Origin: Vitis vinifera
Taxonomy: Eukaryota; Streptophyta; Magnoliopsida; Vitales; Vitaceae
Assembly: GCF_030704535.1 (NCBI RefSeq)
Contig: NC_081813.1
Location: 4,487,001 to 4,551,000, forward strand
Reading direction: 5' to 3'
DNA: 64,000 bases
Both the position numbers and the translations under genes were made by a program. How positions within the stretch are numbered: position 1 is the first letter of the stretch; each line of letters begins with the position of its first letter. The notes under the pieces are model-generated. The model was given only the letters and a program-made list of their open reading frames with translations. It was not told the origin of the DNA and did not search any database. Below, one piece after another: positions 21,010 through 31,559 of this stretch.

Positions 21010-21642
21010 TTAGATCTCCAAACAGCAACCTGACTGAACATGACCACAAAATTCCTCCGGCGCCACCAATTTCCTCCACCTGCGACTCTTCAAATCCAAC
21101 ATGTACGCCACATGGGCTTCACCAAAGCTTCTGCACCCAATCACTAACAGCTTCCCCTCCCATGTTGTCATGTAAGCTGTGTGGCGAATCTCAGCTGGCA
21201 ATCTGTCTACTGTCTGCCATCTGGAGTCCTGCAGTGTCACCACCTCACCCGCATGACACATGTACATCCCCATGTCACCACCGTCCACGCAGGTCCTCGG
21301 GCACGTGCTGTCTTCCAGGAAATCCTCCTCTGCCTTGTCCCACTCCCAGTTGGCAAAATCGAAGGCTTCCGCGCTCCTCTCGAACCTGCCTTGCATCTCT
21401 GTGCAGTACCCGCCCATGACATGAAACTTACCACGGTGGAATACTCCTTTGCATTCATCGCTCTCCCTTGCCATGTCAGGCAGTGGGGCCCACTAATCCT
21501 TTGCCACGTCATACACTAGCGCTGACTTCAATGCATTCTTCCAAACCCTACAAACCGCGGCGATGGTGGAGAAGTTTTCATAAGAAACGCGAATTAAACA
21601 TTGGCGGGCAACGTCGTCCGGGAGACCCGGAATAAAGTCCAT
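21010..21642 (-). pseudogene. F-box/kelch-repeat protein pseudogene (KMD/KFB type)
   Basis: Minus-strand frame from ATG at 21642 to TAA at 21012-21010. Codons 1-34 encode an F-box start, MDFIPGLPDDVARQCLIR, followed by a segment ending CRVW. This then jumps to KNALKSALVYDVAKD, which in the family lies well past the middle of the protein. Roughly 150 residues or more (most kelch repeats) are thus deleted in frame. Codon 50 is TAG (21495-21493) where an acidic or polar residue precedes a conserved Trp. The remaining kelch part, with PDMARESDECKGVFH and a C-terminal GHVQSGCCLEI, is open. Intact relatives (Arabidopsis At1g80440, At1g15670, KMD proteins) are SCF adaptors that send type-B response regulators and phenylalanine ammonia-lyase for degradation. 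It is convergent with the CNL-2 tail. Confidence 0.85.
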
Positions 21643-21825
21643 GAACAAAAAAAAAACAGCAAGACTGTGGTGCTATTAATGGAGAGAAACCCAACCAGAG
21701 AGCAAAGATGGGGGATTGAAATAAATTGAGAGAGCAGCTAGCTACAGAGGAAGAAGAAGGAAGAAGAAGATGATGAAGAGAGAAACAGTTGAATATAAGA
21801 TGATGATGATGAGGAGGAGGATTGG

Positions 21826-21833
21826 CTTTTATA
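21826..21833 (-). promoter_or_regulatory. TATA box of the kelch F-box pseudogene
   Basis: TATAAAAG on the minus strand, about 185 bases upstream of the ATG and followed by a CT-rich leader with TCATCATCATC and TTCTTCTTCC runs, as expected for a plant 5' UTR. A 40-bp stretch just upstream (CTTGCCAA, ACTGTAATACAGGTTTAAAA) is duplicated in tandem at 21837-21930 and recurs at 31503-31545 beside the GIP1-like fragment. Confidence 0.45.
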
Positions 21834-21839
21834 GAGCTT

Positions 21840-23400
21840 GCCAAGAAGACTGTAATACAGGTTTAAAAAAGGTTAGTTTCTATGTCTTGTTATTTATTTG
21901 CCAACAAGACTGTAATACAGGTTTAAAAAACGCTAAATTCAAAAATTAAAACAAAAATTGATACCTAATCTATTAAAATTTTATTTTAAAATTTTTGTTA
22001 CTTGTTTTGTTAGAACTATCTAATATATTTTTTCAATTTTTAAAAATTAAAATTAAATTTATTTTTTAAATTTTCTTTTTGCTATATTCTACATTCGAAT
22101 GCCAAAATAATAATAATAATAAAGAAAGAAAAATGATATGAAATTCATAAAACCTTATCAACTCAAATAAGAGCATTATCGTTCCTAAGGTCAGATTTTT
22201 ATTGAAAACTTATAGGAGAAAAATAATATGAAAAATAGTTTTTTTTTTTTTTTTGTATTTGATTTTATGATAGAAAATTATGAAGAAAATTAAATATAAT
22301 TAAAATTAGTTATATTTATATATTTTAAATTATTTAATCATTAAACTAAGGGAAATGAGTTTAAATAATAATAATAATAATATATAAATTATTTATTAAT
22401 TGAATTTTTTTTTAATTTTCATTCACTTTTTATCTTCTTTTTTTTTTCTATTTTTTTTCTATTATATTTTTCCTCAATTTTCTCTAAAAGCAAACACAGC
22501 CGACAAAAAATGTTTTGACTTTCATTAAAATTTGAAGTCTTAGTAATACTTTCACATTTATTTTAATTCAAATTAGAAGCCAATACAAGCATAATTGGAG
22601 TGTGTTTGGAATATTTTCCTATTTTTTACTTTAATTAGAAGTTAAAATTGAATCAAACTCACAATTTTTAAAGGATAATATATGTAAAATAAAGTTTTCA
22701 CAATCGAACAACATTTTTCTAATTTCTATATTAAGCTTTTTTAAAAAATAATCATAAGATTTTTGAACAAAAATAGTTAAAAAAAAAACCTCTTATTGAA
22801 GTTAAAAAAAGAAACTGTTATCTTCATAGAAATCCTACCAAATAAGACTTTAATCTTATGGGAAAAGAAAAAAAAAAAAAAAAGAAGTGGGTCAGTGGCC
22901 ACTAGATAATGCATTATGCCACCATTTGACCCAACTTGATTCTACCTTCATGATTTATCCTTTGAATTGTAGGAAGATGAGTTTGGACAAATCAAATCAA
23001 TTTATGTCCTAATTGATGCCAAAAATATCCATATAATTCAAATAAATATAAGTTTGATAGTGAGACAAAAGGGTATGGCGTTTTTTATGGGTGTTGCCAG
23101 CATTATTATAATTTATAGCTTTTTTTAAAGAAAAACTAAATTAAAATTATCAAAATATATTTTATATTTACAAAAGCTAAAAACATAACCAAGAAAAAAT
23201 CTTTATGCTTTATATTTTAAAATTTAGTAAAAGCAAAAGCATATCCAAATCAGCCCCACACATAAAAGAAAGCTAAAATTGAAATTGACTAATCATTTTT
23301 TTACTGAGCTGGCAAACCTTTTTGACTTTTTTCTTTTACTGTGCCAATGAGAAAAATGATTCATATTAAAAGTGATAAAATTAATTAATTAATTTTATAG
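21840..23400. repeat. AT-rich intergenic DNA, paralogous to 31560-33960
   Basis: No gene seen. Parts at 22200-22870 and 22910-23050 align with 33280-33900 and with 1540-1700 / 33980-34080. Long A and T runs are frequent. Confidence 0.55.
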
Positions 23401-23960
23401 CATCCTTGCCCAGGAGTAGGAGTTTATCGCAGGAGGCTTTGTTTCTTGGCTTGAAGCATGCGTTGCTCACCACTTCCTTCATGCGATTCTCTGGCCTTTT
23501 ATGCTGGAGGTTGACTGGTACACATCAGCCTGCCGCTTGCTACCTGATTGGTGATTGTGAATGCTTTTGGGTCTTGCTGGTTGCTTGTGTTTCCTCTGGT
23601 TTTATTGTATTCCTCTGCTTACAAATGAAATATCACTATATATTCTGGGAAGATAGGATGGAACTGCATTTTCAAAGTATGGAACATAGTTTACAAACTT
23701 GGATTTTGTTCTTCCCTTGAAATTTGATCACTCATTAATGAAATTTTTTCGTTCATTTTTTTGGGAGAAAAAATGGGGTTGATTTCAACATTTTAGACCA
23801 ATTTATGCATAGAACTAATTTGTTAATGGCAATTTGCTGCTAATTTTGCTGGGTTTGAAATGTTCTGCTCTCTTTCTATCCTGTTGGTGCTGTTGGTGTT
23901 GGCGTTTGCTTAATTGGTGCTTGGTCTTGGTGCTTCTCAGAATTTTTTTAGTAATATTAT
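23401..23960 (+). pseudogene. Diverged fragment of a CNL 3' tail
   Basis: Phrases such as GGTTGCTTGTGTTTCCTCTG and CTCTGCTTACAAATG match the second half of the CNL-2 and CNL-3 tails (20590-20640, 27965-28000), but the flanks differ. A 104-aa open frame (23406-23720) starts in unrelated DNA and is not conserved. Probably another ghost of a CNL unit. Confidence 0.45.
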
Positions 23961-24230
23961 TTGTAGGATATTCTTAGAAAAAGGTAAATGGTAATAGCAT
24001 CTGATTTATTTATTTATTAAAAAAATATTATAAATTGTAGAAGTTACATGAATAATTCAAAATTTGGCAATAAAAATACAATTCAATCCCACCATGACCA
24101 ATCAGAATTGTTTAAAGAATAATGTAAAGTATAATGTAGTGGTGATGAATGCAAGCATAAAACCATTGTGGAGCCAAGATTCAAGGGGCATAAAACCATT
24201 GTGGAGCCAGGATTCAAGCATAAAACCATT
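23961..24230 (+). promoter_or_regulatory. CNL-3 upstream remnant (type II promoter, truncated)
   Basis: Matches the CNL-1 upstream block at 8900-9140, then breaks up. A stretch of about 30 bases starting CATAAAACCATTG is repeated at 24156, 24189 and 24219, and the last copy fuses to CC-domain sequence at GTTGGTCTAG. The leader, start codon and first about 100 codons of the gene are missing. Confidence 0.6.
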
Positions 24231-26646
24231 GTTGGTCTAGCTACAAGATTGGGAAGGCAGTAAGCGAAAAGCTGGTTGCTGTACCTGGTCAAATCGGCAA
24301 AGGACATTTCAATGATGTAGCCGAGATGCTGCCTCGTCCTCTAGTAGATGAACTGCCCGTGGAGGAGACTGTTGGCCTAGAATTGGCGTATGGCAGAAGC
24401 TGTGGGTTTCTCAAAGATCCACAAGTGGGAATTATGGGATTATATGGAATGGGGGGTGTGGGCAAAACCACCCTCTTGTGGAAAATCCACAATAACTTCC
24501 TCCCTACATCCAGCGATTTTGATGTTGTGATTTGGGATGTGGTGTCAAAAATTTAAAAAATTCAGAAAGTTGTTTGGAATAAATTGCAACTCTCACGTGA
24601 TGGATGGGAAAGTAGAAGCACTAAGGAGGAGAAGGCTGCCGAAATATTGAGAGTTTTGAAAACAAAGAAGTTCGTGTTTTTGGATGACATCTGGGAGCAA
24701 CTTGATCTCCTAGAAATAGGGGTCCCCCATCCCGACGCTCAAAATAAGTCCAAGATAGTTTTCACGACCCGATCACAGGATGTGTGCCACCAAATGAAAG
24801 CACACAAGAGTATAGGAGTGGCATGTTTGTCGCCAGAAGTGGCTTGGACTTTGTTTCAGAAGGAAGTAGGAGAAGAAACATTAAAGTCTCATCCACATAT
24901 ACTGAGTCTTGCAAAGACTGTTGCTGAAGAGTGCAAAGGTTTACCTCTTACTTTGATTACTCTTAGGCGAGCCTTGGCGGGTGAGAGAGATCCCTCAAGT
25001 TGGGACAAGGTAATACAAGATTTGAGCAAATTTCCAGCTGCAACTTCAGGTATGGAAGATGAATTGTTTCATAGATTAAAAGTCAGTTATGATAGATTGT
25101 TTGACAATGCCATCAAATCTTGTTTTACATATTGTTCCTTATTCTCTAAAGGTTGGTGGATTTCAAATGAAACCCTTGTGGAATATTGGATGATTGAGGG
25201 ATTTTTGGGTGAAGTTCATGACATACATGAAGTGCATAATCAAGGGCATAAAATTATTAAAAAATTAAAGCATGCATGTTTATTGGAGAGTTGCGGTTCA
25301 AGAAAACAAAACATTATGATGCATGATGTGATCCACGACATGGCTTTATGGTTATCTTGTGAATGTGGGGAGGAGAAGAACAAAATTTTAGTATACAATG
25401 ATGTTTCTAAGTTGAAGGAACCTTAAGAAATTCCAAAATTGAAAGAGACAAAGAAGATGTCATTATGGGATGAGAATGTTGAGGAGTTCCCTAAAACATT
25501 GGTGTGTCCCAATCTCAAGATTAGTGGCTTGTGATAAGTTGAAGAAATTTCCAAGTGGATTTTTTCAATTTATGCCTTCAATAAGAGCTTTTGATTTGTC
25601 AAATAATTATAATTTAAGCGAGTTACCTACTGGGATCGGTAAATTGGGTGCCTTGAGATATCTTAATTTGTTAGCCACAAAAATAAGAGAGTTTCCTATT
25701 GAACTTACAAATTTGAAAAACCTAATGACTTTGCTTTTGGAGAATAGGAAATTCCTGGAATTAATTATTCCACAAGAACTGATATCAAGTCTCATATCTT
25801 TAAAGTTGTTCAGCACAATCGATACCAATATTTCAAGTAGAGTTTCAGAAAGCTTGTTGGATGAGTTGGAGTCCTTGAATGGCATCAGTGAGATATGTAT
25901 CACCATATGTACTACTCATTCATTCAACAAATTAAAGAGTAGTCACAAATTGCAAATGTACATAAGTCAATTCGAGTTGGATAAATGTGGGGATATGATC
26001 TCACTTGAACTACCGTCTTCATTTTTTAAAAGAATGGAGCATTTGCGATGGCTTTGTATATCTAATTGCGATGAATTAAAGGACATAAAAATTGAAGGGG
26101 AAGGAGAAGGGACACAAAGGGATGCGACTCTCCGAAACTACATTGCTGTAAGGGAGAACTACTTTCGTGCCCTTTGTAACCTATATATTTTTCATTGTTC
26201 AAAATTGTTGAACATTACATGGCTTGTTAGTGCTCCATATCTTGAGGAACTTACCGTTGGAGATTGTGAATCAATAGGACAATTGATATGTTATGGAGTA
26301 GAGGAAAACTTGGACATATTCTCAAGGCTCAAATACCTTAAGCTCAACGAGCTGCCAAAATTGAAGAGCATCTACCAATATTTGCTGCTCTTTTCCTCAC
26401 TTGAAATCTTGAAGGTGTATGATTGCAAAAGCTTAAGGAGCCTCCCATTCGATTCCAATACTTAACAATAATCTAAAGAAAATTAAAGGAGAGACAAGTT
26501 GGTGGAATCAATTGGAGTGAATCGATGAAACTATCAAGTACTCTTTTACTCCATATTTCCGAATCGACCAAGTTGAAGCGTACTTAACTGAGGAGTCCGA
26601 AACTGGTGGCATAGATGATATACAAGAGCAATTGATATCAAATTAA
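24231..26646 (+). pseudogene. CNL-3: CC-less NBS-LRR pseudogene
   Basis: Begins inside the CC domain at codons matching WSSYKIGKAVSEKL; no start codon of its own. The P-loop GMGGVGKTT is intact (24446-24472). Lesions in order: a small deletion creating TAA at 24554-24556 before RNBS-A ends; loss of two Leu codons in kinase-2 (FVFLDDIW); CAA to TAA at 25424-25426; a deletion with frameshift near 25520 at the first LRR; a frameshift with stop at 26463-26465; and TGG to TGA in the conserved C-terminal tryptophan segment near 26517. MHD and the LRR core are recognisable. Clearly non-functional. It is closest to CNL-2 in the NB-ARC (LSPEVAWTLFQKEVGEE). Confidence 0.9.
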
Positions 26647-28470
26647 TTTCTTTCAGGTATTAATTAACTTTTATGCTATATTTGAAAAATAATATTTTTC
26701 CACACTCCCATTCATTTGTGGAAATTTTTACTTTACCGATGTCAAAGTGCATCAAAGTCTCAACATCATAGTAACTTTCAATGTTTGATGTATATGGACT
26801 ACTTCCATAATTTTCGGCCTAATCTTAATAATTTTGGTGTGGTTATAATTTTTTTCTTTTTTATTTTTCTTTTTCGTCCTTCTAATCTTAAGCCTTCATT
26901 TTGATGACAGACATAATTTAGAAAGGAAAAAAAATGTAAGAAATCCAAATCTAAATCTATATATATATTTTTTATCTCTATCTGATTGGCTCTGATCAGT
27001 TTTTGCCTTCTTTTTTTTTCATTTCTCTTTTTGTTGCATTCAAGGTTGGGGCTTGTTCTAGCAGTTCTAGCAACAGCCGGGTTTTGATCGTTTTTATATA
27101 GACTGTGTTGTTGGAACTCCATTTTGCTTGTATCCAATTATTAGACAGGAATCACATGTTGAATCATATGAAGAAATTATGCCAAACATTTCTATAGAAA
27201 GGGAACATACAGAATCTGAACTAACCTGATTCCATTTTGAGTGTTGAATGAACAAGGTATGGATCTTCTAAGGCTGTGGAGGGCACCACCTCTTTCTGGA
27301 TTCTCTCTGACGATGGGAGCAGGAGAGAAAACAAGTCTATTATTATTTCAAATGATGTGATTAGACTGAACAGACACTTAGCCTTTGGTTTTATACCCTC
27401 TTGCCTTAGGGACCATACCCTTTGGCTATTGGGCCTCACGAGTCTTAGGCCCATCATCTAAGGCCCGTGATGGCAATGGGCTCTACACATAAGGTGACCC
27501 ATACTATGGAAAATTGATACAAAATAAATATTAAAAGGCGAATAGCTTAGTCATGTATCATTGTTAAATATGTGTGAGTCCATATCTTAACATGTGTTGC
27601 TGTTGTTTTTGCTGATGGTTGATGTCCTGCTCTTTTTCCTTCTACTTAGTATTTGGGTTTGGTCTGAGGTCGATCTAGGTATGTTTGATCAGAGAGGCAT
27701 AAATGCTGATTCTCGGAGCATTGATATTTCATGGTGCTGAGACTGCTGGGAAGGTTGGTGTACTTATGATGGTTGCAGCATCCTTTTTGTTTCTAGATCT
27801 CAGGAATTGGATTCTGTGGGCTGCTTTTGGCTTTTGATGTTGGGTGGGTTTTGTTTTGTTAATTTGTTGAGGCTGGTGCAGTGTGGTGGATCTGAAGCTG
27901 CTAGTATGCTGCTACTGGGTCAATGTCAATGTGATATGGGAATGCTTTTGGGTCTTTGGGCTTCAGCTGGTTGCTTGTGTTTCCTCTGCTTACAAATGTT
28001 TTATCATCAGATCCTATGTGGAGATGGGATGGATTGTTTTAATAGTGAGGGTGTGAGGGTGTGATATAATCCTGTCAACAGAGCCACATGCTTTGGTTCA
28101 TATACCAGAGCACTGCATTCTTGAGTTTGATATCATATCCCACTCCCAAAGTGTGTCGTGCATAATGTAATGTAAACAAGTTTCAACTTTCACCCATTGT
28201 GGATTGAAATGTTTAATTTGGGAGAAAACTGGTTGATTTGTAACATTTGAGGGTGTTAATGGTGATTTTTCTTATTATTAATTGTGATTGAAAAGAAAGT
28301 TGATGAACAAGGTGGAAGTATAAGCAGAGAGTTCTGAGGACTCCTAATGTGGTACATTTTCTCAAGCATATTTCTTCCCCAATAAAAAGGAAAACTTGGG
28401 TTCACTTGTGCGATGGTTTTGGCACTTGGCACTAACTGATGAATGAAAGAGAGATCCAGGTTTATCACTG
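26647..28470 (+). other. CNL-3 3' tail, interrupted by a solo LTR
   Basis: The donor CAG|GTATTA is at 26657. The acceptor region at 27041 reads TTCAAG, not TTCAG, so splicing may be impaired. The tail continues on both sides of the LTR at 27109-27592 and ends near 28470, close to the GIP1-like fragment. No coding function seen. Confidence 0.6.
27104..27597 (+). mobile_element. Copia-type solo LTR, 484 bp
   Basis: Element 27109-27592 begins TGTTGGAACTCC and ends ATCTTAACA, flanked by the 5-bp direct repeat TGTGT (27104-27108, 27593-27597). The uninterrupted site is seen in the CNL-2 tail at 20233-20245. TGTTGG...AACA ends are common in plant copia LTRs. No internal domain, hence solo LTR. Strand is assumed. 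Confidence 0.75.
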
Positions 28471-28550
28471 ATGAATTGAAATGTTTTGTTATTGTTGCTT
28501 AGTTAAAAAAGTTGCGGTTCAGTTTGCTAATCTATTGATATCTGCTGCAG

Positions 28551-29116
28551 TGATTCTGCTGCTGATGAATATAAAAGACAATCAGTAGGTGCAGGTGATG
28601 CCATCTCATCTGCTCAATCATCTCAAGTATTACAGCCTGCTCGCTCAGGGGCCAGGGGACGTGCTTCAATGGCTGATATTGTGAGGAGGGGCAGGCCAGG
28701 GACCAGGAGACATGTTTCAATGGCTGATGTTGTAGGGATGGGCGGACCTGGTGCCAATACTTCCAGCCTGCCAATTACGTCAACTGGAACTTCTCCCCCT
28801 CTTGTTGGGGCAGTACCAGAACAATGTGGTGTGCCCAATACTTCCAGCCCGCTAATTACATTAGATGAAACTTGTTTCCCACTTCTTGGAAGAACACCAA
28901 AACGATCCTCTTACCGTGTCACTACTCCCTTTGTTCTGCCACCAGTGGAGGCAGAACCACACCAAGATTTGCATTCTCCAAATCCTTGGTATGTGTTGGA
29001 GGTAAGTCATGAGCCTTGCACTACTGATGAATGGCCCACCACTGATTAGCCAACAGCACATAATGGCTTATCTGTTTTAGGTGGCTCACCTGCCTTAGAA
29101 ACAGAGATATTCTAAC
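28551..29116 (+). pseudogene. GIP1-like (DUF1296) gene fragment, left part
   Basis: An acceptor-like CTGCTGCAG precedes an open stretch translating as DSAADEYKRQSVG and onward. It contains RGRASMADIVRRGRP, a motif of plant GBF-interacting-protein-1-like proteins, and then a second diverged copy HVSMADVVGMGGP. Further on, the family phrase DEWP is followed by a stop (TAG at 29047-29049) where related proteins usually have Gln-Pro. The frame then continues as PTAHNGLSVLGGSP up to the transposon at 29117. GIP1-like proteins are nuclear and modulate bZIP (G-box factor) binding. Only internal exon sequence is present, with no start or UBA-like N-terminus. Assignment rests on motif recognition. Confidence 0.65.
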
Positions 29117-29864
29117 GAGTTTTGGGTCAAAATGGCCTATTTAAAAAAAAAAATGTAACATCTAGCCATTTTTTGAAACTTATGTTCAAAGTGGTTTCTT
29201 TGGTGCTACGTAGGCGCCATATCATTAAAAAATATTTTTTTTTTCATCATTTTAGTTAAAGCCACAGTTGACAAATACGGCTTTATATTTGAACTAAAAC
29301 CGCAGTTGGCAACTGCGGTTTTAGTTAATTTTTTTTAATTTAAAATTTAATAAAAAATTATTAAATTACAATTTATGATTGAAATTTTAAAAATATACTT
29401 AAATAATAAATTATTTGTATTTAAATTTAAAAATCTAGTTACACATAGGTTCCCTGTGAGATTATATATGTTTTTTATTTTCCACTATATTAATGTTTAG
29501 TGAATATTTTTTGTGACTTTAATTAAATGATTAAAAATTATATTTTGTAGTAGACTTTTTGTAATTAATTTCATTAACTAATTTTGTAAAAAAATCTATA
29601 CATGACAACTAATATATGATTTCGAGTAAATTTTAAATTAATTTTATCAAACAACCTTAATATTTAAAGTAAAAATTAAGTAATAAGTTTTAAGTTAATA
29701 AATTAAATATAATTTAATTTAAAATAAACTTAAATCATTAAGTAATAAGTATTAAGTTTTATCAAACATTAAAAAAAAAAATTATTATCGTAAAACAATT
29801 AGGTATTCAATTAAAAAACCCAAAAAAAAGAAAAAGAAATTGTAATCTTGATGAATTTTGTAGA

Positions 29865-30150
29865 CTGTTTCATAGTTGATGGTGATTCAAATACAAAAGT
29901 ACAGTATCAAAATCAAAAGAAAGTTGTGAGTTGTGAGCTGTGAGTGAGATATGCATCTGAACCGCCAGCAAAAGAAATTTAAAATTGTTAATATAAAAAG
30001 AAAAATGGACGCAGTGATCATGGGCGGTGTTTATGTACTGGGTTTGAAAGTGTTGAACCTGAACCAAGAACCAACCATTTATAGTTGGAAATTTTGAATA
30101 CTACATCACCAATCACCATGCATACGCTCCTCCTCCCTTCAAAGTCATCA
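29865..30150 (-). other. Less AT-rich island in the MULE, possible captured promoter
   Basis: Base composition differs from the very AT-rich surroundings. Read on the minus strand it resembles a plant promoter and leader: CTATAAATGG near 30075, then about 100 bases later a leader-like stretch rich in CTCACTCACAGCTCACAAC. No protein is recognised. Capture of host DNA (Pack-MULE behaviour) is an inference. Confidence 0.3.
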
Positions 30151-30179
30151 ACTCGCTAACTTTTTCTAATCTCAAATTT

Positions 30180-31100
30180 AAACTTATATGTTATATAAGT
30201 TTATTATTTTAAGATTATTAATTTATTAATAAATAAAACATTCATTTATAATATCTTATATTTATTAATTTATGTTTATTGAACTAATACTAAATTCTTA
30301 AGTTTAAATATAAATAATTTATTATTAAAGTATATATTTTTAATTTTAATAATAAATTATAATTTAATAGTTTTTAATTAAATTTGAAAGTAAAAAAAAT
30401 TATAATTGAAATCTCAGTTACCAACTACGACTTAAAAGTATATTATTAATTCGATAAAGATAAATTTATCATAATACAAATAAATTAATATCTTAAAAAA
30501 CAACAAATTAAATATCTTAAATTAATAAATTATACAATTTTATATATTATTTATATGTTATATAAATTTATTATTTTAGGATTATTAATTTATTAATAAA
30601 TAAAATATTCATTTATAATATCTTCTATTTATCAATTTATGTTTGTTGAAGTAATACTAGATTTTGAAGTTTAAATATAAATAATTTATTATTTAAGTAT
30701 ATTTTTTAAATTGTAATTTAATAGTTTTTAATTAAATTTGAAAGTAAAAAAAAAAATTATAATTGAAATCTCAGTTATCAACTATGACTTAAAAGTATAT
30801 TATTATTTCGATAAAGATAAATTTATCATAATATGAAATAAATTAATATCTTAAAAAACAACAAATTAAATATCTTAAATTAATAAATTATATAATTTTA
30901 TATATTATGCATATGTTATATAAGTTTATTATTTTAAGATTATTAATTTATTAACAAATAAAATATTTATTTATAATATCTTTTATTTATCAATTTATAT
31001 TTGTTGAAGTAATATTAGATTTTTAAATTTAAATATAAATAATTTATTATTTAAGTATATTTTTTAAATTTCAATCATAAATTTTAATTTAATAATTTTT
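30180..31100. repeat. 362-bp tandem repeat inside the MULE
   Basis: Units start near 30186, 30551 and 30910 with TATGTTATATAA followed by TTTATTATTTTA. The third is cut short by the right TIR. Very AT-rich with no coding content. Units are highly similar, so the amplification is not old. Confidence 0.7.
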
Positions 31101-31384
31101 AATTAAATTTTTAATTAAAAAAAATTAACTAAAGCCGCAGTTGTCAACTGCGGCTTTAGTTCAAAAATGAAACCACAGTTACCAATTACAGCTTTAGTTC
31201 AAATATGAAGCCGCATTTGTCAATTACGACTTTAACTAAAATGATGAAAAAAAATATTTTTTAATGATATGACGTTTACGTGGCATCAAAGATGCCACTT
31301 TGAACATAAGTTTCAAAAAGTGATTAGATATTACATTTTTTTTTTTTTTAAATGGGCCATTTTGACCCAAAACTCTATTCTAAC

Positions 31385-31500
31385 CCATCTAACTTGTACA
31401 GTGATACTGCTGAAATGTCCCAGGACTGCCGGCCAGATGAGGTCCAAGCATCTGTATCCAGTGAACAGTGGGCAGAGTATAGCGCTGCAGGTGCGTCTTA
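31385..31500 (+). pseudogene. GIP1-like fragment, right part
   Basis: Right of the MULE the exon resumes as NPSNLYSDTAEMSQD, then RPDEVQASVSSEQWAEY, fitting the region after DEWP in GIP1-like proteins. Removing the element and one target copy joins it to the left part with a one-base frame slip. It ends at CAG|GTGCGT, a possible donor, and then runs into sequence like the kelch F-box upstream DNA (21830-21870). Confidence 0.55.
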
Positions 31501-31559
31501 TAGAGCTTGCCAACGAGACTGTAGTACAGGTTTAAAAAAGGTCAGGCGGTCTAGAAAGT

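Larger units (their letters stand above)
29108..31384. mobile_element. Non-autonomous Mutator-like element, 2.26 kb
   Basis: Element 29117-31375, with long inverted ends of about 250 bp starting GAGTTTTGGGTCAAAATG and ending in its complement. It is flanked by the 9-bp direct repeat TATTCTAAC (29108-29116, 31376-31384). Long TIRs plus a 9-bp target duplication define MULEs. No transposase is encoded. Each TIR has a near-perfect palindrome, arms ACTAAAACCGCAGTTG at 29302-29335 and ACTAAAGCCGCAGTTG at 31127-31160. The interior includes about 2.6 copies of a 362-bp tandem repeat (30180-31100) and a less AT-rich island at 29865-30150. It sits inside the GIP1-like pseudo-exon. Confidence 0.8.

Noticed and set aside
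23406-23720. 104-aa frame as a gene
   Set aside because: Partly diverged CNL-tail sequence, not conserved in the other tails, no domain.
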